Part shown: one piece after another, positions 1 to 6,377 of the stretch
Numbering within the stretch: the stretch's first letter is position 1
Layout: the number at the start of each line of letters is the position of its first letter
NCBI GenBank assembly: GCA_035480615.1
Contig: DATIHO010000105.1
Span: forward strand, 1-12,995
DNA: 12,995 bases
Direction: 5' to 3'
DNA from: CAIPFQ01 sp035480615
GTDB lineage: Bacteria > Chlamydiota > Chlamydiia > Chlamydiales > SM23-39
Translations under genes and position numbers: made by a program
The notes under the pieces: generated by a model
Told to the model about the DNA's origin: nothing
What the model saw: only the letters and a program-made list of their open reading frames with translations
Database searches by the model: none

Positions 1-113
1 TGGTATTGAAGAATACAACCCCCTGTTCAAGAATCTATTTTCGGCAGCTTTCAATCCCGCCCAAAGGCCAACTTTTGTATCACTTCGGGTATATACCCAA
101 AGTGATTCAACAA
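1..113. other. Gene-free window edge containing a palindrome
   Basis: I find no supportable gene here. A short minus-strand frame stays open across the first ~90 bases, but it has no start signal and no recognisable motif. The inner part (75-110) is a near-palindrome described separately. The stretch may be the edge of a repeat element that continues outside the window; that is an inference from its palindromic end only. Confidence 0.4.
75..110. repeat. 36-bp near-palindrome centred on GGGTATATACCC
   Basis: Positions 75-110 read almost identically on both strands around 92/93, with two mismatched pairs (78/107 and 86/99). The core at 87-98 is the perfect 12-base palindrome GGGTATATACCC. It lies 4 bp beyond the stop codon of the methyltransferase at 114-842. 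It could form a transcript-ending hairpin, though there is no clean U-run, or be one end of a dispersed repeat. The same 12-base core recurs at 2592-2603. Confidence 0.75.
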
Positions 114-842
114 TTAGCACAGCTTCTTAGCAGCTTTCCAAAGCAAATCCTTGGCAAAAAGACGGCTAATATTTTTGGGAACGAGAGAATGCACCGGAAG
201 AAACGGGGCGATATTTCCTTGAATCGGGACAATTTCTATTTTCTGAAAATGGGCCAAGAGAGTTCGTTCAAGCTTTGCAAACGAAAACAACCGAACATGT
301 GTGGCATCCTTGTCGAATTCTTCACCCCAGAGAAATTTCCATCGATTCCGAATTCGGAAAGAATTTGGAACCGACCCAATAAAAATTCCTCCTTGTTTCA
401 AAGATTTTTCAATCTTTGTCAAAAGAGGATTCAGGAAAAAAATATGCTCCAAAATTTCACACGCCACAATCACATCGAAAGATTCAGGATCAAAAGGCCA
501 TTCTGCATTTAAATCAAGCCAATGGGTCTCGATGCCGAGTCTTTTTTTGATTTGTTCCAAAGCCTTGCGGTCAATGTCCACCCCAATGACTTGATTGCCG
601 TTGGCAAAAAATTTCGTAAGCATCCCATCCCGGCAACCAAGATCCAAAATTTTTTTTCCGGATCCAATCCAGTCTTTTAGATAAGAGCCTCTTTTTCCAT
701 GACAAAATAGATACCCGTAGCGACTTCCTTGCTCGTGATGTTGCGCATACACTTGGGCCAGGTGCTCTTTTTGCTGTTGAGACAATGGCAAAACTGGGGG
801 TTCGTCGATGTTTGGGACTGATTTATTACAAGAAAATCCCAT
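114..842 (-). CDS. Class I SAM-dependent methyltransferase
   Basis: A 242-residue cytosolic protein of the methyltransferase type 11/UbiG-like fold, predicted to transfer a methyl group from S-adenosylmethionine to an unknown acceptor. Visible motifs are the SAM-binding glycine loop ILDLGCRDG (about residues 65-73), the acidic end of strand 2 at GVDID (87-91), and motif II/III SFDVIVACEILEHI (121-134), typical of small-molecule or sugar/lipid methyltransferases. The N-terminal ~60 residues and the C-terminal ~90 residues show no recognisable substrate domain. The start ATG overlaps the stop of the upstream permease by one base (TAATG), so translation is probably coupled and the two genes share a transcript. 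The fold is secure; the substrate cannot be read from the sequence. Confidence 0.85.
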   Translation of the reverse strand: MGFSCNKSVPNIDEPPVLPLSQQQKEHLAQVYAQHHEQGSRYGYLFCHGKRGSYLKDWIGSGKKILDLGCRDGMLTKFFANGNQVIGVDIDRKALEQIKKRLGIETHWLDLNAEWPFDPESFDVIVACEILEHIFFLNPLLTKIEKSLKQGGIFIGSVPNSFRIRNRWKFLWGEEFDKDATHVRLFSFAKLERTLLAHFQKIEIVPIQGNIAPFLPVHSLVPKNISRLFAKDLLWKAAKKLC

Positions 843-2293
843 TATCGTGAAGTTCGAACCTTACTATGCCGTATGCTATATCCAAAATAAATCAAAGTGC
901 CGAGGACCATCCAGCCAAAAATTTGAAACCAGGTAACCAGCGGAAGCATGCACATCTGCACAATACAGGCCGCGATTCCCAGCAGTGGCACAAAAGGGAC
1001 CAATGGAACTTTAAAAGCACGATGAAATTCAGGGTGGGTTTTTCTTAAGATCAAAACACCCAAGCAAACAATCGCAAAGATAAAAAGAGATGTAATCGAG
1101 ACAAGTTGAGCTAAAACCTCTACAGAAAAAATTCCTGCGATGAGAGCAACTACGAGAGTGGTGATCACGGAAGAAAATACAGGAGTTTTTGTTTTTTTAT
1201 GCAACTTGCCAAAAGCCTGAGGTAAAAGACCGTCTTTACTCATAGCCATAAACATACGGCTTTGACCGAGCATTTGCACTAACACCACGGTTGTAAGTCC
1301 TGCAATGATGGCCATTTTGATAATAAATTTAAACCAGAAAAATTTGGCTCCCATTGCCTGCAATGCTACAGCCATCGGATCAGGAACATTGAGCTTTGTA
1401 TAATGGACAACGCCTACGATCACAAGCGATACGATGATATAGGCAGCAGTGCAAATAAAAAGCGACCCCAAAACGCCTCGAGGAATATCCTTTTGCGGGT
1501 GGACCGCGTCTTGCGCCAGAGTAGAAACAGTATCGAAACCAATGTAAGCGAAGAAAACAATCCCCGCCCCTCTTAAAATTCCGCTGAATCCAAAATCTCC
1601 AAAAACGCCTGTATTCTCCGGAATAAAAGGGATCCAATTGTCCGTATTGATGTACGGGATACCGATAATGATGAAGAGGATGACTGTTATTAATTTGACT
1701 GCGACCATGACATTGTTGAAATGGGCGGCCGCACGAATCCCAATGGAGATAAGAACACCCAAAAGTAGCGCAAGGACGATGGCTGGCAGATTAAATAGGG
1801 CGCCGCTCCATTGCCATCCGGCGTCGCTCTGATAAGAAAATGGCGCTTTAATAAAAACCTCTGAAAGAACTATGCCAAAATCTTTGAGCAAACTGATAAA
1901 ATAACCCGACCAACCCACTGCAACCGTAGAAGCTGAAATAAGGTATTGGCCGCATACCGCCCAGCCAACAATCCACGCAGGAAGTTCTCCCAAAGCAATA
2001 TAGGAGTAAGCATAAGAGCCTCCGGCAACCGGGATAAGCGACGCCAGCTCTGCATAACATAATCCGGCAAGCGTGCAAATAAACGCAGCGATAATGAAAG
2101 AAAAGACCACCGCAGGTCCCGCATAAAGAGCGGCGCCCTGACCCGTGATCACAAAAATCCCGGCGCCAATGATCGCCCCGATACCGATCGCAGTGAGATG
2201 GATTGCTTTGAGATGGCGTTTCAATTCATGCTGACCCTCCTCGATCTCCACAACAGAAGATCTTAAGGGCTTCCTTTTAAATAAACTTTTCAT
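842..2293 (-). CDS. APC-family amino-acid permease (YfnA/CAT-like)
   Basis: A 483-residue inner-membrane transporter of the amino acid-polyamine-organocation superfamily, closest by eye to the YfnA/cationic amino-acid transporter group. After a ~25-residue cytosolic head comes the hallmark first membrane segment with the GIGAIIGAGIFV motif (about residues 37-48), where the unwound helix binds the substrate backbone. About 12 hydrophobic segments follow, including one with FFAYIGFDTVSTLAQD, a pattern typical of helix 6 in this family. Full family length, no frame break. The expected role is uptake or exchange of host amino acids; which ones is not visible. Only a weak purine-rich site (GTGAGAA) precedes the ATG. 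It is divergent from the csbD-like gene and coupled to the downstream methyltransferase. Confidence 0.9.
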   Translation of the reverse strand: MKSLFKRKPLRSSVVEIEEGQHELKRHLKAIHLTAIGIGAIIGAGIFVITGQGAALYAGPAVVFSFIIAAFICTLAGLCYAELASLIPVAGGSYAYSYIALGELPAWIVGWAVCGQYLISASTVAVGWSGYFISLLKDFGIVLSEVFIKAPFSYQSDAGWQWSGALFNLPAIVLALLLGVLISIGIRAAAHFNNVMVAVKLITVILFIIIGIPYINTDNWIPFIPENTGVFGDFGFSGILRGAGIVFFAYIGFDTVSTLAQDAVHPQKDIPRGVLGSLFICTAAYIIVSLVIVGVVHYTKLNVPDPMAVALQAMGAKFFWFKFIIKMAIIAGLTTVVLVQMLGQSRMFMAMSKDGLLPQAFGKLHKKTKTPVFSSVITTLVVALIAGIFSVEVLAQLVSITSLFIFAIVCLGVLILRKTHPEFHRAFKVPLVPFVPLLGIAACIVQMCMLPLVTWFQIFGWMVLGTLIYFGYSIRHSKVRTSR

Positions 2294-2435
2294 GGGTTCT
2301 CACAATTTTCAAACTTGTTGATGTCTGAGACTATCTACAAACTTTGTTTCTATCGAGTTTTTTCGGAAATCAACGATCGCAAAATAGGCTGTATTAAGTC
2401 AATAGAGTTTTACGATCATAGGCCACTAAAGGATA

Positions 2436-2455
2436 TCGACAACAGTCTCTTATTG
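2436..2455 (+). repeat. Direct repeat copy 1 upstream of the csbD-like gene
   Basis: The 20-mer TCGACAACAGTCTCTTATTG matches 18 of 20 bases of the segment at 3026-3045 in the same orientation. The two copies lie 590 bp apart and bracket the csbD-like gene. The motif also resembles the right end of the 172-bp inverted repeat at 4712-4883 (TCGAC, then a TTAGT core), so it may be a decayed end of a related element. Confidence 0.55.
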
Positions 2456-2573
2456 CGACTGATATCAGATACGGGAATAACTTGCATCTCATATTTTGTT
2501 TTTTTATCTTCATTTTCCAAAACAAATGCAATTTAACTACTTAAAAAGTATATATTAAACTAAATCAGTCTTA

Positions 2574-2633
2574 TTGTAAAATAAAAACAATGGGTATATA
2601 CCCAGATACAAAACATTAAATCTATGAGAGGAG
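2574..2633 (+). promoter_or_regulatory. Putative csbD promoter, operator-like palindrome and ribosome binding site
   Basis: A sigma70-like arrangement can be drawn: TTGTAA at 2574-2579, a 17-bp spacer, then TATACC at 2597-2602, giving a start near 2609. The -10 element sits inside the perfect 14-bp palindrome TGGGTATATACCCA (2591-2604), a position where a dimeric regulator could block or assist polymerase. A strong Shine-Dalgarno sequence, GAGAGGAG (2626-2633), lies 4 bp before the ATG at 2638. The ribosome site is clear; the promoter and operator are an interpretation. Confidence 0.4.
2591..2604. repeat. 14-bp palindrome TGGGTATATACCCA
   Basis: Perfect dyad symmetry over 14 bases, 34 bp upstream of the csbD-like ATG. 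It shares the GGGTATATACCC core with the longer palindrome at 75-110, but the flanks differ, so the two copies may be two operator sites or the conserved core of a repeat family. Confidence 0.7.
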
Positions 2634-2637
2634 CTTT

Positions 2638-3024
2638 ATGAATAGAAATCAATTTTCTGAAAACTGGCATCAATACAAAAATAAAATCAGAGACAAGTGG
2701 GCTAAAATCACAGATCATGATCTTGAACAAATCAATGGAAAGTGGGACTCTTTTGTTGAAAAACTTCAGCAAAAGTATGGTTTTGCGAAAGAACAGGCAG
2801 AAAGAGAACTGAATCGTTGGTGCCAAGAGTGTGAATCGAGAGGCAGAGGCAAAAAAGAATCCATCGATATGGAAGAAGAAGAAGGTGTCTTGGAAGCCCA
2901 AAACGAGGGAGAAGAAGAAACAGAAACAGGCAGACATTCCTGGGGATCGGCGGAAAAACATCCACCGAAAGAAAAAAAAGAAGAGCGCTGGCAACCAGAA
3001 CAGAAAAAACGAAAAATCGGTTAA
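2638..3024 (+). CDS. CsbD-like stress protein with charged C-terminal extension
   Basis: A 128-residue, very hydrophilic protein. Residues ~1-62 match the CsbD family (PF05532) pattern: paired Trp/Lys segments (NWHQYKNKIRDKWAKITDHD), then INGKWDSFVEKLQQKYG and a Glu/Arg-rich helix ending at Trp62. Family members are small general-stress proteins, usually 60-80 residues, of unknown biochemical role. Residues ~63-128 are atypical: a low-complexity Glu/Lys/Arg/Gln tail with no hydrophobic core, encoded by an almost purely purine stretch (about 2845-3020). It is probably disordered. The gene stands alone between two permissive intergenic regions with a strong ribosome site. The tail could be a genuine lineage extension or a slippage-prone tract that moved the stop codon. 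The core assignment is fairly sure; the tail's role is unknown. Confidence 0.8.
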   Translation: MNRNQFSENWHQYKNKIRDKWAKITDHDLEQINGKWDSFVEKLQQKYGFAKEQAERELNRWCQECESRGRGKKESIDMEEEEGVLEAQNEGEEETETGRHSWGSAEKHPPKEKKEERWQPEQKKRKIG

Positions 3025-3025
3025 T

Positions 3026-3060
3026 TCGACAACAGTTTCTTAGTGACGAAAGAAGTTTAT
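3026..3060 (+). repeat. Direct repeat copy 2 and degenerate element end
   Basis: Begins 2 bp after the csbD-like stop. Bases 3026-3045 repeat 2436-2455 (18 of 20). Bases 3040-3060 (TTAGTGACGAAAGAAGTTTAT) resemble the outer end of the 172-bp inverted repeat in the orientation found at 4864-4884 (TTAGTTACGAAAGAGGTCTAT before a T), with few substitutions. I read it as a decayed copy of that element's end; no matching left end was found close by. Confidence 0.5.
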
Positions 3061-3065
3061 ACCGA

Positions 3066-3213
3066 AACAACCTGATGAATCGGGAATTGGACAAGGAGGC
3101 GGCGCAGTTTTTTGCGTCTGGAGCGAGCGACCATTGCCTCTGGCAAGGCGCGAGCTATACCCAAAAAAATGCTGCCAAGCCGACGTCGTCAAAAACCGAT
3201 TCGTCAGGTTGTT
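3066..3213. repeat. 148-bp imperfect palindrome downstream of csbD-like gene
   Basis: The outer arms AACAACCTGATGAATCGG (3066-3083) and its inverse at 3196-3213 pair over 18 bases with one mismatch. The interior is imperfectly self-complementary and the exact centre is TTGCC-TCT-GGCAA (3134-3146). Base composition is richer in G+C than the flanks. It carries no coding frame of note. In RNA it would form a long interrupted hairpin and could protect or end the csbD-like transcript. Its organisation is like a non-autonomous palindromic (MITE-like) repeat, but the sequence is unrelated to the 4712-4883 element apart from the adjacent degenerate end. Confidence 0.65.
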
Positions 3214-3532
3214 AAAGTGATGCAAAAATTGATTTTTTAGCTCTGCTATTAGCCGCCGGTGCGGTCATTTAAGTCGTTTCCCTCCTCACCTAATTGGGGT
3301 TGGCAACTGCTGCATAAAATCTACGAAAATCTCTACAATTATACGCAAAATGAATCAAAGAATAAAAGCTTTTTTTCCGAATCAATCTGAGAGCTCAATA
3401 AGTATTATCCAAGCAATTCTTAGTAGGATTTGCTCTGAAATCATGCATGGACAAAAAACATGAAAATAAAGATTCATTAAAAAACAAAAAAATCGAACGC
3501 CTCAATATGCATTAGTTTTGCTGTTTCGATGA
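3214..3532. other. Gene-free AT-rich stretch
   Basis: No gene, RNA or strong terminator is visible in these 319 bp between the palindrome and the end of the E2 gene. A 37-codon plus-strand frame (3350-3463) lacks a ribosome site and recognisable features. The E2 transcript (minus) runs into this stretch; only a weak dyad followed by T-rich sequence (around 3475-3495 on the minus strand) could serve as a terminator. Confidence 0.5.
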
Positions 3533-4699
3533 TCATGCCAATTCACTAGCGATGTTGTCTTCAAGATGCTTTTTCAATTCGCCCAAAAAACCACATCCGT
3601 AGACACCATCCAAAACACGATGATCGAAAGTAAGAGAAACCCACATGCATGAACGAATTGCAATCGAATCATCGCTCATTGCAGCCACTTTGCGGTGGAT
3701 TGCACCCAGACCCACGATAGCTACTTCCGGATAGCGAATAATCGGCACGCCAATCATGGTTCCAGTCATGCCGAAATTGGTCATGGTAATCGTCCCGTTC
3801 TGAACATTCTCGAGATTTAATTGATTCGCACGAGCATTTTCAGCCAATTTTGCTATTTGTATTGCAATCTCGGGCAAGGACAATCGTTCGGCGCCGCGAA
3901 GAACTGGCACCACGACTCCCTGTTCTACGCTGACCGCGATCCCCAAATTCACCGACCGTTTCATCACAATCGTATCCCCATCCAAGGAAGAATTCAGCAG
4001 CGGGAATGTCTGAAGCGCTTTTGCCATAGCGCGCACAACAAAAGCGGTAACGGATAGTTTGGCTCCATATTTTTGATGAAAGATGCTCTTTTGTTCCTGG
4101 AGCAGTTTTACCAGATGGGTAACGTCCACTTCCGTTATCAAAGAGGCGTGAGGCGCTTCATAAAAGGAGCGGACCATGTTATCCGCGATGGCCTTGCGAA
4201 GCGAACTCATTTTCACGCGTTGAGCATCTGCCTGCGCTGGAACGCAATTTGATTGCGCAATATACTCTTCCACATCTTTTTTCGTGAGTCTGCCGCCTTG
4301 CCCTGTCCGGGAAATCTGCTCAATTGCATTGAGATCCATCCGATGTTCTTTTAAAACGCGCATAACGGCAGGAGACAAAAAGTGTCCCATTTCATTGTTT
4401 GGACATACGGGAGTCAACACCGCATCGGAAGGGTGCGGTTTTACAGGTTGTGCAGCTTGAACGGAAAGAAGCGCAAGCGTTTCTCCCACCCGCAGTTCTT
4501 GACCAGGTTGCGCCAGGATCTCCTGTAACACGCCGGCGGATGGAGAAGGAATTTCACTATTGATTTTATCGGTCGCTACTTCCAGCAAAGGCTCGTCAAG
4601 AGCCACTGCATCGCCTGCTTTTTTAAACCATTGCACAACGGTAGCGCTTACAATGCTCTCGCCGAGCTTGGGTAAATCAATTTTTATCAACTCTCTCAT
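3533..4699 (-). CDS. Dihydrolipoamide acyltransferase (E2) of a 2-oxoacid dehydrogenase complex
   Basis: A 388-residue cytosolic E2 core subunit that moves the acyl group from the E1 product to coenzyme A by way of a swinging lipoyl arm. Domains in order: one lipoyl domain (residues 1-80) with the lipoylated Lys45 in ATDKI; a Pro/Ala/Gln-containing linker (81-105); a peripheral subunit-binding domain (about 106-148, FLSPAVMRVLKEH and GRLTKKDVEEYI); and the catalytic domain (~160-388) ending in DHRVLDG with catalytic His360 and Asp364. Family length is normal. The sequence does not decide between pyruvate, branched-chain and 2-oxoglutarate specificity. No E1 or E3 gene is adjacent, so its partners are encoded elsewhere. 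The ATG lies only 12 bp from a 172-bp inverted repeat, with no clear ribosome site in that gap. Confidence 0.92.
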   Translation of the reverse strand: MRELIKIDLPKLGESIVSATVVQWFKKAGDAVALDEPLLEVATDKINSEIPSPSAGVLQEILAQPGQELRVGETLALLSVQAAQPVKPHPSDAVLTPVCPNNEMGHFLSPAVMRVLKEHRMDLNAIEQISRTGQGGRLTKKDVEEYIAQSNCVPAQADAQRVKMSSLRKAIADNMVRSFYEAPHASLITEVDVTHLVKLLQEQKSIFHQKYGAKLSVTAFVVRAMAKALQTFPLLNSSLDGDTIVMKRSVNLGIAVSVEQGVVVPVLRGAERLSLPEIAIQIAKLAENARANQLNLENVQNGTITMTNFGMTGTMIGVPIIRYPEVAIVGLGAIHRKVAAMSDDSIAIRSCMWVSLTFDHRVLDGVYGCGFLGELKKHLEDNIASELA

Positions 4700-4711
4700 A
4701 AGCGCATCTGT

Positions 4712-4883
4712 TAGACCTCTTTCGTAACTAAGGTTCTGTCGGTTTTCGGATTCTTTTGGCCGATTTTCTTGTTTTTTGAGGGGGGTAATATCAACTTTCG
4801 TATATTACCCCCCTCAAAAAACAAGAAAATCGACTCAAAATAATTCCGAAAATCGACGAACCCTTAGTTACGAAAGAGGTCTA
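4712..4883. repeat. 172-bp near-perfect inverted repeat (MITE-like hairpin element)
   Basis: Two arms of about 80 bp surround a ~10-base loop (4792-4801). The outer 22 bases (4712-4733 and 4862-4883, beginning TAGACCTCTTTCGTAACTAA) are perfectly complementary, as are the inner 31 bases (4761-4791 and 4802-4832, with a G6/C6 block); the middle has several mismatches and small gaps. Each end finishes in TA, as expected if a TA target was duplicated, but this is not proven. There is no internal gene. It supplies the last four codons and the stop of lpxK, and it ends 12 bp before the E2 start codon. In either transcript it would fold into a very stable hairpin; no U-run follows, so it is not a textbook terminator. 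Confidence 0.85.
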
Positions 4884-5836
4884 TTATCGATTTTTTGATC
4901 GATTTTTGCAATCAATTTTTCCAGGCGCTCCCCTCCTTTCACCCATTCAATTTCAATTTCCACAAAGAGAATGGGCAACGAACATTTCGGCCCCTTGATA
5001 AAATCTTTTTCAGTTGTCATTAAGCATTTGGCTCCCAGATTTTTAGCACGCAACGCAAACTTTTCCAGCCGCTTTGGATGAGCCATTTCATGATCGGCCA
5101 GCCGCAATTCAGCGACGATATCAGCCCCCAAATCGCATAGTATTTTTTTGAAAGAATCGGGATTTGCAATTCCGCAAAAAAAGGCCGTCTTCCATTTTTG
5201 AATGGATGGGATACACTCTTGTCGTTCATTTAAAATGCGAACGGGACAATGTCGAAAATCGCGCCCTTGAATAAAAAGGGCATCGGCATTTTTTAGCCTC
5301 TTGGGACTGTCGCGCAAAAAACCCCACGGCAGGAAATGCCCTTTTCCAAAAGGATCGTCTTTTCTTAAAAGGACAACATCGACATCCCGGTGCAATTTGC
5401 GATGTTGAAATCCATCATCGAGAAGAATCAGTTCCGCTCCTTCCCTGACCGCTTGCTCAGCGAGAAGGACTCTCGATTTTCCGATATAAATACGCGCATT
5501 TGGCAAACGGCGCTGTAGCAACATCGCCTCATCAGGCATTGGGCCAAAGCCGCAGGACAAAATGGCCACCTTTCGCTCTGAAAAACGGCTCGCCAGCATC
5601 TTCACAAACGGCGTCTTCCCTGTCCCGCCGGCTACAATGTTTCCGATGCTTACGACAATGCAATGGACGCGGATCGGTTGTATCCACTCGGCATCATACG
5701 CCTTGTTTTTTATAAAAACGACAACAGCCCAGACCCAACTGAAGGGAGCGAAAAACCAGGCGCCTCTTTCAATCAATTTTTGACCTATGGAGAGCAAAAA
5801 GGCTGTCACAAAACATCTCTTTTTCGACTTGTTCAA
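4868..5836 (-). CDS. lpxK: Tetraacyldisaccharide 4'-kinase LpxK
   Basis: Membrane-associated kinase that phosphorylates the 4' position of the lipid A disaccharide to make lipid IVA. Visible signatures are the P-loop GNIVAGGTGKTP (about residues 65-76) and the family motif LLDDGFQHRKLHRDVDVVLL with the catalytic Asp pair. A hydrophobic N-terminal segment (GAWFFAPFSWVWAVVVFI) would dock it to the inner membrane. The longest frame is 322 residues, but it overlaps gmhA by 68 bp. Better starts may be GTG at 5809, with AAGAGA upstream (313 residues), or TTG at 5776, which overlaps the gmhA stop by 8 bp (302 residues) and leaves a membrane segment close to the N-terminus, as in E. coli. The last residues (RPLS) and stop codon lie inside the 172-bp inverted repeat, so the original C-terminus was probably altered by its insertion. 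Confidence 0.93.
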   Translation of the reverse strand: MNKSKKRCFVTAFLLSIGQKLIERGAWFFAPFSWVWAVVVFIKNKAYDAEWIQPIRVHCIVVSIGNIVAGGTGKTPFVKMLASRFSERKVAILSCGFGPMPDEAMLLQRRLPNARIYIGKSRVLLAEQAVREGAELILLDDGFQHRKLHRDVDVVLLRKDDPFGKGHFLPWGFLRDSPKRLKNADALFIQGRDFRHCPVRILNERQECIPSIQKWKTAFFCGIANPDSFKKILCDLGADIVAELRLADHEMAHPKRLEKFALRAKNLGAKCLMTTEKDFIKGPKCSLPILFVEIEIEWVKGGERLEKLIAKIDQKIDNRPLS

Positions 5837-6377
5837 TGAGAATATGGATCGCCGTCATGTGGGCTTCCTGAATCCGGTCAGAAAAAGGAAAACCGGAAAC
5901 AATCCATTCCAAATCGCAAAGACCCCGCATTTTTCCCCCTTCTTTGCCGAGAAAGGCGATCGTTTTGAGTCCTTTTTGCCTGGCTGCATGGACAGCGGAA
6001 ATGAGATTTGGGGAATTGCCGCTCGTCGTCATCGCAATAAACAAATCGCCCGGAAAACCAAGCGCATCGACGCCGCGCGAAAACACCGATTCATATCCAA
6101 GGTCATTGCCAACGCAGGTCAAATGCCCCGGATCGGCTAGAGCAATTGCCGGCAAGGCGGGACGCTTGTTGCGGAAAATGCCGGTCAATTCTTCAGCGAA
6201 ATGCATCGCATCACAAAGACTTCCCCCATTTCCTGCAATGAGCAATTTTCCTTGATTTCGAAAACACTCGGCAATCCAAATGACGGCCGTTTGGATAAAT
6301 TGCAGCGCCTCAGGCTCTTTCAAGGCGCAAACTGCGCGAATCGCATCTTCAACTGCTTTGAGGATTTCATTTTTCAT
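5769..6377 (-). CDS. gmhA: Sedoheptulose 7-phosphate isomerase GmhA
   Basis: A 202-residue SIS-domain isomerase making D-glycero-D-manno-heptose 7-phosphate, the first step to the ADP-heptose of the LPS inner core. The phosphate-binding loop AGNGGS (about 48-53), HFAEELTGIFRN (59-70), GNDLGYESVFSR and MTTSGNSPN (116-124) follow the family order. The zinc ligands of the E. coli enzyme (His61, Glu65, Gln172, His180) correspond to His59, Glu63, Gln170 and His178. I chose the ATG at 6377 because the next upstream ATG (6419) lies inside the divergent asd gene and adds a non-homologous head. A presence in LPS synthesis fits the overlap with lpxK. ADP-heptose-type LPS is not made by all chlamydiae, so its presence is informative about lineage; I did not check which. 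Confidence 0.93.
   Translation of the reverse strand: MKNEILKAVEDAIRAVCALKEPEALQFIQTAVIWIAECFRNQGKLLIAGNGGSLCDAMHFAEELTGIFRNKRPALPAIALADPGHLTCVGNDLGYESVFSRGVDALGFPGDLFIAMTTSGNSPNLISAVHAARQKGLKTIAFLGKEGGKMRGLCDLEWIVSGFPFSDRIQEAHMTAIHILIEQVEKEMFCDSLFALHRSKID

Larger units (their letters stand above)
2294..2637. other. Divergent intergenic region between permease and csbD-like gene
   Basis: A 344-bp AT-rich region with no supportable gene. It should contain the promoters of both divergent genes. It holds one copy of a 20-bp direct repeat (2436-2455), two GATATC sites (2432-2437 and 2461-2466) and the TGGGTATATACCCA palindrome close to the csbD-like start. I could not pick a convincing permease promoter. 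Confidence 0.6.

Noticed and set aside
6..512. 168-residue plus-strand frame across the methyltransferase
   Set aside because: Antisense shadow of a clear methyltransferase gene; Lys/Phe/Asn-rich without motifs.
2315..2536. 73-residue plus-strand frame in the permease/csbD intergenic region
   Set aside because: No ribosome site, composition unlike the real genes, and it covers the expected divergent promoter region.
2560..3094. Phe-rich minus-strand frames opposite the csbD-like gene
   Set aside because: They are the complement of a purine-rich Lys/Glu coding tract, which always yields Phe/Ser/Leu-rich frames; not membrane proteins.
3066..3213. CRISPR-like or tandem-repeat array
   Set aside because: Only inverted, not regularly spaced direct repeats are present; nothing resembling spacers or cas genes.
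3350..3463. 37-codon plus-strand open frame in the gene-free stretch before the E2 gene
   Set aside because: No ribosome binding site, no recognisable motif, and an AT-rich region where such short frames arise by chance; could at most be a decayed fragment.
4761..4832. Rho-independent terminator within the 172-bp inverted repeat
   Set aside because: The stem is very strong but is followed by A-rich or mixed sequence on both strands, not a U-run, and the symmetry extends far beyond a terminator.
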